A stretch of 34,207 nt of DNA. Source: Saccharothrix coeruleofusca (GTDB lineage: Bacteria > Actinomycetota > Actinomycetes > Mycobacteriales > Pseudonocardiaceae). Positions 16,637 through 27,200 of this stretch are shown here, in pieces. Position 1 is the first letter of the stretch. Every line of letters starts with the position of its first letter. Where the stretch lies: the NCBI RefSeq assembly GCF_014648515.1, contig NZ_BMRG01000021.1, forward strand, positions 33,479 to 67,685, given 5' to 3'. The translations under genes were made by a program, and so were the position numbers. The notes under the pieces were generated by a model. That model made no database searches, was not told the DNA's origin, and was given only the letters and a program-made list of their open reading frames with translations.

Positions 16637-16673
16637 GCGCGGCACTTCGCGCCGCGCCCGGCGCGAACCGCGC
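16637..16673 (+). promoter_or_regulatory. Two consecutive GC hairpins in the operon leader
   Basis: Hairpin 1: arms GCGCGGC (16637-16643) and GCCGCGC (16651-16657), loop of 7. Hairpin 2: GCGCG (16661-16665), AAC, CGCGC (16669-16673). Both arms pair perfectly. They end 51 bases before the nitroreductase start and could act as an attenuator, an RNA-stability element or a terminator of the small ORFs. Confidence 0.35.
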
Positions 16674-16692
16674 TGTCACGAGCCGACTTCGC

Positions 16693-16718
16693 ACGCCTTC
16701 AGGACACGCCTTCAGGAG
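16693..16718 (+). repeat. 13-bp tandem duplication overlapping the nitroreductase ribosome site
   Basis: ACGCCTTCAGGAC (16693-16705) is followed immediately by ACGCCTTCAGGAG (16706-16718), differing only at the last base. The second copy supplies the AGGAGG ribosome site. It looks like a recent slippage duplication. Confidence 0.6.
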
Positions 16719-16723
16719 GAGCG

Positions 16724-17374
16724 ATGAACATCGACGTCGCGAGCGTCGACCACGTGCTGAGCACCACCCGCGCGGTCCGCCGCAAGCTCGACCTCGACCG
16801 CCCGGTCGAGGAGGAGGTGCTGACCACCTGCTTGAGGCTGAGCACCTACGCCCCGTCGCCGGGCAACCAGCAGCAGTGGCGCTGGATCGTCGTGCGGGAC
16901 GCGGAGCGGCGCAAGCAGCTGGGCGAGCTGTTCCGGGAGGTCGGCCAGGTCTACCTGGAACAGACCCGTGAGCGGCTGGGCGCCGCGGTCGACTACCCGC
17001 CGGTGCGCCGGATGATCACCTCGGTGCAGCACCTGGTCGACGTGATCGACCGCGTCCCGGTGTTCGTGATCCCCTGCGTGCAAGGGCCCCGGCCCTCCGG
17101 CAACGTCGAGTCGACCTCGTTCTACGGCGGGATCTACCCCGCGGTGTGGAGCTTCCAGCTCGCGCTGCGGGCACGCGGCCTGGGCACCGTCCTGACGACG
17201 CTGCACCTGCACCGGGAGGCCGAGGCCGCGCGGATCCTCGGCCTGCCCGCGGACGTGACCCAGGTCGGCCTGCTGCCGGTCGCCTACACGACCACCACCG
17301 ACTTCCGGCCCCCGGTCCGCCAGCCGCTGGAGGCGGTGGCCTTCCTCGACACCTGGGGCCACCCGCTGTGCTGA
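16724..17374 (+). CDS. Nitroreductase-family FMN oxidoreductase
   Basis: A 216-residue nitroreductase-fold protein that should bind FMN and use NAD(P)H. The N-terminal FMN phosphate-binding arginines (TTRAVRRKL), the APSPGNQQQWRWIVV segment and the late GLGTVLTTLHLH helix are characteristic. Start ATG 16724 has AGGAGG 4 bases upstream. It is the first gene of the PKS operon, 32 bases before the acyltransferase. A role in tailoring (ketone, enone or nitro reduction, or desaturation, as family members can do either) is inference; I do not recall it as a standard component of glutarimide clusters. Confidence 0.88.
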   Translation: MNIDVASVDHVLSTTRAVRRKLDLDRPVEEEVLTTCLRLSTYAPSPGNQQQWRWIVVRDAERRKQLGELFREVGQVYLEQTRERLGAAVDYPPVRRMITSVQHLVDVIDRVPVFVIPCVQGPRPSGNVESTSFYGGIYPAVWSFQLALRARGLGTVLTTLHLHREAEAARILGLPADVTQVGLLPVAYTTTTDFRPPVRQPLEAVAFLDTWGHPLC

Positions 17375-17406
17375 CCAGCCACACCAGGAGGAGAGCGGGA
17401 ACAGCC

Positions 17407-18975
17407 ATGCCGGTCGCCGACGGGACCAGCGTCGCGCTCTTCCCCGGCCAGGGAACCCAGGCCAAGGGGATGGGTGCGGACCTGTTCGACCGATTCCCCG
17501 AGCACACCGCCCTCGCCGGTGAGGTGCTCGGCTACGACATCGCCCGGCTGTGCCTGGAAGACCCGGACCACCGACTCGACGACACCCGCTACACCCAACC
17601 CGCCCTCTACGTCGTGAACGCGCTGTCCTACTGGGACCGGGTGGCCCGCGGCGAGCCGGAGGCGGACGTCCTGCTGGGGCACAGCCTCGGGGAGTACAAC
17701 GCGCTGCTGGCCGCGGGGGCGTTCGACTTCGAGACCGGGCTGAAGATCGTGGCCCAGCGGGCGGAGCTGATGGCCGCGCAGCGCGGCGGGGCCATGCTGG
17801 CGGTGGTGGGCATGTCCGCCGAGCGGCTGGCCGACCTGCTCGCCGAGCAGGACCTGACCACGCTGGACGTGGCCAACCGCAACACCCCGACGCAGAACGT
17901 GCTGTCCGGCCCGGCCGAGGACATCGACCGGGCGCGCGAAGCGCTGACCGGGCACGGGGTCCGGGTGGCCGCGCTGCGCGTGTCGGCCGCCTTCCACTCG
18001 CGGTACATGCGCGCGGCGCGGGACGAGTTCGCCGCCTTCCTGCGCGGCTTCCGGTTCGGCCCGCTGACCCGGACCGTGATCGCCAACGTCACCGCCCGCC
18101 CGTACCGCGACGGCGAGGTGGCGCGGACCCTGAGCGATCAGATTGCCGGGTCCGTGCGCTGGTCGGACAGCGTGCGCTCGGTGCTGCGCGGGCTGCCCGG
18201 CGCGCGGTTCCGTGAGATCGGCGGAACCGGGGTGCTGACCCGCATGGTGCGCCAGATCGAGGGCGCGCCCACCGCGCCGGAGGCACGGCCGCGCAGGGTG
18301 TTCACCGTGGCCTACGCGGGCGGGGACGAGAACGCCTACCGCGCGCTGGCCGGGCACACCGGGGACCTGGAAGTGGTGCCGCTGGAGCGGCCGGGACGCG
18401 GCAGGCGGGTGGCCGAGCCGCTGCTGACCGATGTCGACGCGGTGGTGGCCGACCTGGTGGACCAGCTGCGGGGCAGGCTCGACGAGCCCTACGCCGTCTA
18501 CGGCCACAGCCTCGGCGCGCGCCTGGCGTTCCTGGTCTGCCGCGCGCTGCGGGCCGAGGGCCTGCCCCTGCCGCGGCGGCTCGTCGTCTCCGGCGAGTGC
18601 GGGCCGTCGATACCGAGCCGGGAGCGCGACACTTGGCGCCTGACCGGGGACGCGTTCTGGGCGCACCTCGACCGGCTCGGCGGCGTGCCGCAGCAGTTGC
18701 GGCAGTTCGAGGACCTGATGGCGCACTACGAGCGCGTGCTGCGCGCGGACTTCACGCTGCTGGGCCGGTACGCCCACCGCGAGGAGCCGCCCCTGGACGT
18801 GCCGATCACCGTCGTCACCGGCGACCGGGAGCCGTTCACCGACGCGGAGATCGGCGCCTGGCAGCGCGAGAGCACCGAACCACTGGCCCGCCACCGCCTT
18901 CCCGGCGACCACTTCTTCATCCGCGGCCACTGGGCCGAGCTGGCCCACCTGATCGAGGGAGCACCCCATGCCTGA
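17407..18975 (+). CDS. Trans-acting malonyl-CoA:ACP acyltransferase fused to type II thioesterase (AT-TE)
   Basis: A 522-residue didomain enzyme. The AT domain (about 5-290) has the FPGQGTQ opening, Ser93 in GHSLGEY and His197 in AAFHSRYM; the Phe before His favours malonyl. It should load malonyl on the carrier proteins of the AT-less PKS and on the free ACP. The TE domain (about 300-520) has Ser368 in YGHSLGARLAF, Asp473 in VVTGDREPF and His502 in PGDHFFI, the type II editing thioesterase set that clears stalled or mis-primed carriers. ATG 17407 follows AGGAGGAG by about 13 bases. The 3' end overlaps the ACP gene by 8 bases. Confidence 0.93.
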   Translation: MPVADGTSVALFPGQGTQAKGMGADLFDRFPEHTALAGEVLGYDIARLCLEDPDHRLDDTRYTQPALYVVNALSYWDRVARGEPEADVLLGHSLGEYNALLAAGAFDFETGLKIVAQRAELMAAQRGGAMLAVVGMSAERLADLLAEQDLTTLDVANRNTPTQNVLSGPAEDIDRAREALTGHGVRVAALRVSAAFHSRYMRAARDEFAAFLRGFRFGPLTRTVIANVTARPYRDGEVARTLSDQIAGSVRWSDSVRSVLRGLPGARFREIGGTGVLTRMVRQIEGAPTAPEARPRRVFTVAYAGGDENAYRALAGHTGDLEVVPLERPGRGRRVAEPLLTDVDAVVADLVDQLRGRLDEPYAVYGHSLGARLAFLVCRALRAEGLPLPRRLVVSGECGPSIPSRERDTWRLTGDAFWAHLDRLGGVPQQLRQFEDLMAHYERVLRADFTLLGRYAHREEPPLDVPITVVTGDREPFTDAEIGAWQRESTEPLARHRLPGDHFFIRGHWAELAHLIEGAPHA

Positions 18976-19246
18976 CGCGACGTTGACCGCCGAGCTGAAG
19001 GACTACCTGGAGTCCGAGGCGCTGATCCGGTTCGGCGAGGAGATCACCGAGGACACCGACCTGTTCAAGGCGGGCGTGCTCGACTCGTTCGGCTACATCG
19101 CGCTGATGAACCACCTCCACGAGCGCTACGGCGTCGAGCTCGGCGAGGAGCTGCTGGACTCCGTGCGGGTGTCGCTGCGGGCGATCGTGGAGCTGGTCGA
19201 GGCGAGCGCCGTGCCCAGCGCCGCCCACGGCGAGGACGGCCGGTAG
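18968..19246 (+). CDS. Free-standing acyl carrier protein
   Basis: A 92-residue ACP. The phosphopantetheine site is Ser40 in GVLDSFGY, with the acidic helix II region (ALMNHLHERYGVEL) after it. Its ATG lies inside the end of the AT-TE gene (8-base overlap) behind GAGGGAG, so the two are translationally coupled. Placed directly before the AsnB-type gene, it is best read as the carrier on which malonyl is amidated to malonamyl, the starter for PKS module 1. This is the role of the equivalent ACP in glutarimide clusters; here it is inference from context. Confidence 0.92.
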   Translation: MPDATLTAELKDYLESEALIRFGEEITEDTDLFKAGVLDSFGYIALMNHLHERYGVELGEELLDSVRVSLRAIVELVEASAVPSAAHGEDGR

Positions 19247-19251
19247 CGGGC

Positions 19252-21222
19252 ATGTGCGGAATCGCCGGCGCCTACGGTGGCGAACTGCCCTCCGGCAGCC
19301 ACCGGGACCTCATCGAAGGCATGCTCCGCCAGATCGAGCACCGCGGCCCGGACGAGGCGGGGTGCTACCTGGACGACCGGCTCGTCATGGGCACGGTCCG
19401 GCTCGGCATCATCGACCTGGCCAACGGCTCCCAGCCGATCGGCAGCGCCGACGGGCGGTGGTGGCTGTGCTACAACGGCGAGCTCTACAACTACCGCGAG
19501 CTGCGCCGGGAGCTGAGCGCGCGCGGTGTCCGGTTCCACACCGACTCCGACACCGAGGTCGTGCTGCAGGCGTGGCTGACCTGGGGCCGCGAGTGCCTGC
19601 CCCGGTTCAACGGGGCCTTCGCCTTCGCCGTCTACGACTCGGCGGCCGACGAGCTGACCCTGGTGCGCGACCGGTTCGGCAAGCGCCCGCTGTTCGTGGC
19701 GCGCCACGAGGGGACCTGGCTGTTCGCCTCCGAGATGAAGGCCTTCCTGGCCTACCCCGGTTTCCGGTTTCGCTTCGACCAGGAGCAGCTCGCCTCGATC
19801 TTCGCCACCTGGACGCCGCTGCCCGCGCAGAGCGGCTACCACGGCGTCGAGCAGGTGCCGATGGGCGAGTACCTGCGCCTGCGCGGCGACCGGGTGGAAC
19901 GCGGCCGCTGGGCCACGCTCGACCTGGAGCCCGGTCCGGCGCCGGAGTCCGAGCGGGACGCGGTCGAGCTGATCCGCGCGGAGCTGGCCGCCGCCGTGGA
20001 CGTGCGGCTGCGCAGTGACGTCGAGGTCGGGGTCTACGTCTCCGGAGGCTTGGACTCCTCCATCATCGCGCACCTGGCCGCGGCCAGGCAGCCCGGCCCG
20101 CTGCGGACGTTCTCCATCGAGTTCGACGACGCCGCGGTCGACGAGTCCGCCGAGCAGGCCGCGCTCACCGCGCGGCTGGGCACCCGGCACCACGCCGTGC
20201 GGATCCGGGACGAGGACGTGGTGCGCGCGTTCCCGGCCGCGGTCAGGCACGCCGAGGTGCCCGCCTTCCGCACCGCGTTCGTGCCGATGTACCTGCTGGC
20301 CGAGCAGGTGCGCCAGGCCGGGATCAAGGTGGTGCTCAGCGGTGAGGGCGCCGACGAGGCGTTCCTCGGCTACGGCATCTTCAAGGACGTGCTGCTGCTG
20401 ACCGCGTGGCACGACCTCGACGAGGACACGCGGCTCGACCGGATCGCGCGGATCTACCCGTACCTGCCGCACTTCGCCGGTGAGGGCGCGGCGCGCCGGA
20501 TGCTGGGCCTGTACCGGCAGTTCACCGAGGAGCGCCTGCCCGGCCTGTTCTCCCACCAGATGCGGTTCCAGAACGGGCGCTTCGCGGTGCGCCTGCTCCG
20601 CGACGCGCCCGACCCCTTCGAGGCGGTCCGGCGGCTGGTGGCGGCCGAACCCGGCTACGACGCCCTCGCACCGGTGCGCAAGGCGCAGTGGCTGGAGTTC
20701 CGGACGCTGCTGGCCGGGTACCTGCTGTCCACCCAGGGCGACCGGATGGCCCTCGGCCACGGCGTCGAGAACCGCTGCCCGTTCCTCGACCCGGCGGTGG
20801 TGCGGCTGGCCGCCTCGGTCAACCACCGCTTCGGCGACCCGTTCGACGAGAAGTACCTCCTCAAGCGCGCCTACGCGGACGTGCTGCCGCAGCGGGTGGT
20901 CGCCAAGGGCAAGTTCCCCTACCGCGCCACGGACAGCGCGGCCTTCGTGCGCGCGGCACCGGACTACCGCGACACCCTGACCGACTCGACCGTGCTCGAC
21001 GAGATCGGCGTCCTCGACCCGCGGTTCACCCGCGCGCTCGTGGACCGGGTCTTCGACGGTCCCGCCGAGCGCGTCGGGACCAAGGAGAACCAGGCGTTCA
21101 CCCTGCTGGCTTCGCTGTTCTGGCTGCACCACTGGTTCGTGCGCGGACAGGCGCGCGAGCGCTCGCCGCTGCGCTGCGGGCTGCACGTGGTCGACCGCCG
21201 CACGAGCGCGCTGCCTGCCTGA
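19252..21222 (+). CDS. AsnB-type glutamine-dependent amidotransferase (predicted malonyl-ACP amidation)
   Basis: A 656-residue asparagine-synthase homologue. The N-terminal Ntn glutaminase domain begins MCGIAGAYGG with the nucleophile Cys2, followed by IEHRGPDE, YNGELYNY and SDTEV. The C-terminal synthetase domain has the PP-loop at 264-270 (SGGLDSS) and SGEGADE. All catalytic features are intact. In glutarimide pathways such an enzyme converts malonyl-ACP to malonamyl-ACP, supplying the ring nitrogen; its position between the free ACP and the KS-DH-KR-ACP/KS-B PKS supports that here. Five bases separate it from the ACP gene. Confidence 0.93.
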   Translation: MCGIAGAYGGELPSGSHRDLIEGMLRQIEHRGPDEAGCYLDDRLVMGTVRLGIIDLANGSQPIGSADGRWWLCYNGELYNYRELRRELSARGVRFHTDSDTEVVLQAWLTWGRECLPRFNGAFAFAVYDSAADELTLVRDRFGKRPLFVARHEGTWLFASEMKAFLAYPGFRFRFDQEQLASIFATWTPLPAQSGYHGVEQVPMGEYLRLRGDRVERGRWATLDLEPGPAPESERDAVELIRAELAAAVDVRLRSDVEVGVYVSGGLDSSIIAHLAAARQPGPLRTFSIEFDDAAVDESAEQAALTARLGTRHHAVRIRDEDVVRAFPAAVRHAEVPAFRTAFVPMYLLAEQVRQAGIKVVLSGEGADEAFLGYGIFKDVLLLTAWHDLDEDTRLDRIARIYPYLPHFAGEGAARRMLGLYRQFTEERLPGLFSHQMRFQNGRFAVRLLRDAPDPFEAVRRLVAAEPGYDALAPVRKAQWLEFRTLLAGYLLSTQGDRMALGHGVENRCPFLDPAVVRLAASVNHRFGDPFDEKYLLKRAYADVLPQRVVAKGKFPYRATDSAAFVRAAPDYRDTLTDSTVLDEIGVLDPRFTRALVDRVFDGPAERVGTKENQAFTLLASLFWLHHWFVRGQARERSPLRCGLHVVDRRTSALPA

Positions 21223-21246
21223 CCGGCACGGAAGACGGGAACTCTC

Positions 21247-24200
21247 ATGGCACACACCTGCGGTGACCCGGTCGCCGACACCGACGTCGCCGTGGTCGGC
21301 GCGGCGCTGCGGCTGCCCGGCGCGCGGACGATCGACGAGTTCTGGGCCAACCTCGCGCAGGGGCGCTCGCTGATCAGCGAGGTGCCCGAGAAGCGCTGGC
21401 GCGCCGCCGACCACGCCGGCGACCCGCGCCGCGACGGCGACAAGACCAGCAGCGTCTGGGGCGGTTTCGTCGCCGACGTGGAGTGCTTCGACGCCGACTT
21501 CTTCCGGGTCTCGCCGCGCGAGGCCCGGCTGATGGACCCGCAGCAGCGGATGGCGCTGGAGCTGAGCTGGCACGCCATCGAGGACGCGGGCTACCGCGCG
21601 GACCGGCTCGCAGGCTCGCGCACCGGTGTGTTCATGGGCGTGTGCCACTGGGACTACGCCGAGCTGGTCGAGCGGGAGCTCGACACGATCGACGCCTACT
21701 ACCCGACCGGCGCGGCGTACGCGGTCATCGCCAACCGCGTCTCCCACCACTTCGACTTCCGCGGCCCGAGCGTGGTCAACGACACCGCCTGCGCCAGCTC
21801 GCTGGTGTCGGTGCACCAGGCGGTGCAGGCGCTCGTGGCGGGCGACTGCGACCAGGCGCTCGCGGGCGGCGTGAACCTCATCTGGTCGCCCCGGCACTTC
21901 ATCGCGTTCAGCAAGGCGGGCATGCTCTCCCCGACGGGACGCGCCAAGGTCTTCGACGCGGGGGCGAACGGCTATGTGCGCGGCGAGGGCGGCGGTGTCC
22001 TGCTGCTCAAGCGCGCGGCGGACGCGCGCCGCGACGGCGACGCGGTGCACGCGGTCATCAAGGGGGTCGGCACCAACCACGGCGGGCGCACCAGCTCGCT
22101 GACGGTGACCAACCCGGACGCGCAGGCGCAGCTGATCGTCGACACCTACCGGCGGGCCGGGATCGACCCGGCCACGGTGGGCTACGTGGAGGCGCACGGG
22201 ACCGGCACCCCGGTCGGCGACCCGATCGAGGTGCGCGGCCTGAAGAAGGCGTTCGCCGAGCTCGGCGACACCGGCGCCGAGCAGCACTGCGGGATCGGCT
22301 CGGTCAAGACGAACATCGGCCACCTCGAAGGCGCCGCGGGCGTCGCGGGCATCCTCAAGGTGATCGCGGCGATGCGCCACCGCCTGCTGCCCGCCACGGT
22401 CGGCTTCGAGCGGCTGAACCCGCTGATCACGCTGACCGGCAGCCCGTTCCGCGTCGTCGACCGGCTCTCGGACTGGACCGCGCCGGAGGGGCGGCCGCTG
22501 CGCGCCGGGGTCAGCTCGTTCGGGTTCGCGGGCACGAACGCGCACGCCGTGCTGGAGTCGCCGCCGCCCGTCGAACCGACCCCGCCCGCCGACGCGGACC
22601 AGTGGCTGCCGGTGTCGGCGATGGACGACGAGCGGCTGCGCGAGACCTGCGCCGGACTCGCGGCGTGGGCCCGCGCGCGGCTGGCCGAGGGCGGGGCGCC
22701 GTCCATGGCCGACATCGCGCACACCCTGCGGCACGGCCGGGTGCCGATGCCCTCCCGCGTGGTGTTCCGCGCTCGCGACCTGGGAACCTGGGCCGGGCAG
22801 CTGGAGGGCTTCGCGCGGGACGGCGCACTGCCCGAGGGCGGTCTGCGCGGGCACGCCGAACCGGACGGTGAGCTCGTGGGCGGCCTGGACGAGGCCGACC
22901 TGGCCGAGTTGGCGGCGCGCTGGGTGGAGCAGGGCCGCGCCGAGAAGTTCGCCCGCGCCTGGGCGCACGGCCTGCCGGTGGACTGGTCGGCCTGGCAGGC
23001 CACCGGTCGCCGGGTGCACCTGCCGGGGTACGCCTTCGCGCGCACCCCGTTCTGGTTCCGTCCGCTGGACGCTCCCGAGCCCGGACACCCGTCCCTGGGC
23101 GAGGGCCGCGAGGAGGACGGTGGCTGGACGTTCCCGCTGACCTTCCACGCCGGGCAGGACGTCATCCGCGACCACGTCGTGAACGGCACCCCCGTCGTGC
23201 CGGGCGTCGCGGTGCTCGGGCTCGTCCTCGCCGCCGCCGAGCGCGTCCGGCCGACCGCCGTGCCGAGCCTGCGCAACGTCGGCTGGGTCCGGCCGCTGGC
23301 CGTTCCCGGCGAGCGGCTGGACGTGCGCCTGCGACTGGTCCCCAGCGGCGACGGGGTCGACTTCGCGGTCCTCGACGACGCGGGGAACCGGTACACCACC
23401 GGCAGGCTGGAAGCGGGTGGGGCCACCGGTGGGCGCACCGACCCGGCCGGGCTGCGGGCGCGGTTCACCGACCGGCTCGACGTGGACCACGGTTACGCGG
23501 CGCTGCGGGCCAGCGGTGTGCTGCACGGACCCGCGCTGCGCGGGCTCGACGAGGTGGCGCGAGGCCCTGAGGGCGTCCTCGCCCGGATCGCGGTGCCCGC
23601 GCAGGCCGCGCCGGGGTGGCGGCTGCACCCGGTGGTGCTCGACAGCGCCCTGCAGGCGGTCCTCGCCCTCGGCGCGGACGGGACCGGCTGGCGTCGCCCG
23701 ACCGCCGCGGCGGTGCCGTTCGCCCTGGACGAGCTGACCCTGCACACCCCGGTCGGCCGGACCTGCTGGGCGGTCGTGCGCGGCGCCGACGACAAGTCCA
23801 AAGTGGACATCGACGTGCACGACGAGGACGGCGTGCTGTGCGCCCGGCTGCGCGGCTACACGTCGCGGCCGCTGCCCGCCGCCGCGGCCGAGGGCGACCT
23901 CCTGGAGGTGCGCCAGGTCTGGCGGCCCGCGCCCGCTGACGGCACCGGTGCGACCGCGCCGCTGGTGGTGCTGAACGCGGCCCTGGCCGACGCGCACGCC
24001 CGGTCCGCCGCGCGGCAGTTGGACGCCGAGGTCCTCCCGCTGCCCCGCACCACCGGACGCCGACCGGCCGAGGCCGCCGGAGCGGTGTTCGACGCCTGCT
24101 ACCGGCACCTGCGCGCACTGCTCGACCGGCCCGGTCCCGCCGCCCGCACCGTGCTGGTCGTCGCGCCGGGCGCACCGGACGACCCGGTGCACGCCCCGCT

Positions 24201-27200
24201 GGGCGCGTTGCTGAAGTCGCTGCACAAGGAGAACCCCGCGATCCGTGGCAAGCTCGTGCTCGTCGACGGGCTCGACGCCGACGACGTCGAGGGCTTCGTG
24301 TCGCTGGTGCGCGCCGAGGCCGCCGCGGACGGCCCGGAGGTCGCCTACGACCGCTCGGGGCGGCGGCTGGCGCGGCAGAGCGTGGCGCTGACCCCGACCG
24401 GCGACGGCGGCGGATCGCTGCTGCGCGACGGCGGCGTGTACTGGATCACCGGCGGCGCGGGCGGCGTGGGCAGGCTGCTCGCCGCGCACCTGTGCGAGCG
24501 GCACGGGGCGAGCGTCGTGCTCAGCGGCCGCCGCCCGGCGGGCGCTGAGGTCGAGGCGCTGCGGGAGCGCTACGGCGACCGGATCGACTACCAGCCGGTC
24601 GACGTCACCGACGAGGCCGCCGTCCGGGCTGCCGCCGCGGCGATCCGCGAGCGGTTCGGCCGTGTCGACGGGGTGTTCCACGCGGCGGGCGTCCTCGACG
24701 ACGGCTACCTGGTGGCCACGCCGCCCGAGGCCGCCACCGCGGTGCTCGCGCCCAAGCTCGACGGCACCGCGCACCTCGACGCCGCCTGCCGGGAGCTCGG
24801 CGTGGGCTTCCTGCTGCTGTTCGGCTCGGTCGCGGGGGCGTTCGGCAGCGCGGCGCAGACGGGGTACGCGGCGGCGAACGCGTTCCTCGACGCCTACGCC
24901 GCGCGGGCCTCGGATTACCCGGTGCGCGTCGTCGACTGGCCGCTGTGGGCCGACGGCGGGATGCGGGTCGACGCCGCGACCGAGGCGTACCTGCGCAAGA
25001 CGACGGGCACCGTTCCGCTGCCGACCGACGCGGCGCTGGCCGCGCTGGAGCGCGCGCTGCTCGTCGACGCCCCGCCGCAGCGCGTCGTGCTGTACGGGGA
25101 GGCGGCGAAGCTGCGCCGCTACGCGGGTCTGACGGCCGATGAGCGGCCCGCGCGGGCCGTGCCCGCCGCCCCTGCGGCCCCGGCGGTGCCCACGGCCCCC
25201 GCCCGGCCCGAGGTGGACGACCGGACGTTGGCCGCGCGGACCGAGGAGCACCTGTGCAGGCTGTTCGCCGAGCTGACCGGGCAGGAGCCGGAGCACATCC
25301 GGCCCGACCAGAAGCTGGAGCGCTACGGCATCGACTCGCTCATCGCCGTGGACGTGACGAGCAGGCTCGAAGACGACTTCGGCTCGCTGCCCAAGACGCT
25401 GTTCTTCGAGCACGTCGACCTGCGGGGCGTGGCCGGGTACCTGCTCGCCGAGCACCGGGAGCGCGTGCGGGAGCTGTTCGGCGCGGCCGACCAGCCGCAA
25501 CCCCAGCCGAAAACGGAGCCGCAGCCCCAGCCGCAGCCCCAGTCGCGAACCGAGCCGCGGCCCGAGCCCGAGGCGCGGCCCGAGCCGGTCGCGGTCGTCG
25601 GGACGCCGCGCCCGGCGCGGATCGCCGACCGGCCACGTGACGGGCGGGACACCCACGACATCGCCGTGATCGGCATGGCGGGCCGCTATCCGGGGGCCGA
25701 CACGCTCGCCGAGTTCTGGGAGCTGCTCAGCGAGGGGCGGCACAGCTTCGAGCCGGTGCCGCCGCAGCGGTGGCGCCACGACCACCTGTACTTCGACGAG
25801 CGCGACGTGCCGGGCAAGACCGTCGTCAGGACCGGGACGTTCCTGCGGGACATCGACGCCTTCGACCCGCGCTACTTCTCGATCTCCCAGCGCCAGGCCG
25901 AGCTGATGTCGCCGGAGGTGCGGCTGCTGCTGCAGGCGGGGGTGACGGCGCTGGAGGACGCGGGCTACTCGCGGGAGACGATCCAGCGGCGCTACCAGGG
26001 CGACGTCGGCGTGCTCGTCGGTTCGATGAACAACAGCTACTCGCTCTACGGCTTCGAGAACATGCTCCTGCGCGGGACGTCCACCAGCGGCAGCGAGACC
26101 GGCGTGTTCGCCAACATGCTGTCCTACTTCTACGGCTTCACCGGGCCGTCGATGTTCCTGGACACGATGTGCGCGTCGTCGTCGACCTGCGTGCACGTGG
26201 CCGTGCGGATGCTGCGCGCGGGGGAGTGCCGGATGGCGGTCGTCGGCGGCATCAACCTGATGCTGCACCCCTACGACCTGATCGCGACCTCGCAGGCGCA
26301 CTTCACCAGCAAGTCAGCGGAGGTCCTGCGCAGCTACGGCCTGGGCACCGACGGCACCGTGCTCGGCGAGGGCGTCGGGATGGTGGTGCTCAAACCGCTG
26401 GCCGACGCGGTGGCCGACGGCGACCACGTGTACGGCGTGATCCGGGGCACCGGCGCGACCAACGCGGGCGTGCGCAACGGGTTCACCGTGCCCAGCCCGG
26501 CGCAGCAGGCCCGCGCCATCGAGAAGGCCCTCGACGACGCGGGGGTGGACGCCCGCACGATCAGCTACCTGGAGGGCCACGGCTCGGCGACCTCGCTGGG
26601 CGATCCGATCGAGATCAAGGGCGCGACGACGGCCTTCCGCAGGCACACCGCCGACCGGGGTTTCTGCGCCCTGGGCTCGGTGAAGTCCAACGTGGCGCAC
26701 CTGCTGTCCGGGTCGGGGATCGTCGGGTTGACCAAGGTGCTGCTGCAGCTGAAGCACCGCACGCTGGTGGAGTCGCTGCACTCGGAGACGCTCAACCCCG
26801 CCATCGACTTCGCCGAGACCCCCTTCGTGGTCCAGCGCGAGCGCGCGCCCTGGTCGCGCCCGGTGATCGACGGGCGGGAGGTGCCCCGGCGGGCGGGCGT
26901 CACGTCGATCGGCGCGGGCGGCGCCAACGTGCACATCGTCGTCGAGGAGCACGACGCCGCGGTCGTCGGCGCGCCGGAGTCGGGACGACCGCGCCTGCTG
27001 GTGTTCTCCGCGACCACACCGCAGGCGCTCGGGCGGGTGCTGCGCGACGCCCACGCCCACGTGCTGGCCGAGCGGCCGGGCCTGGACGCGCTCGCGTTCA
27101 CGCTGCAGACCGGCAGGAACGAGCTGCCGTGCAGGCTGGCGTTCGTCGCCGAGGACGCGGCTGCGGCCGCGACCGGGCTGGCGCGGCTGGCGGAGCTGGA

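Larger units (their letters stand above)
16200..16723. other. Leader/intergenic region of the PKS operon
   Basis: This 524-base stretch lies between the ATP-grasp-like gene and the nitroreductase. It holds a small hairpin (16200-16214), an imperfect 10-bp tandem repeat (16241-16260), two small ORFs (16270-16332 and 16334-16492), two further hairpins (16637-16673) and a 13-bp tandem duplication at the ribosome site (16693-16718). I could not find a consensus promoter, though the PKS operon promoter is expected here. Confidence 0.6.

Noticed and set aside
25491-25588. Tandem hexamers as a CRISPR-like or mobile repeat
   Set aside because: In frame within the PKS gene and encode a Pro-Gln linker between ACP1 and KS2.
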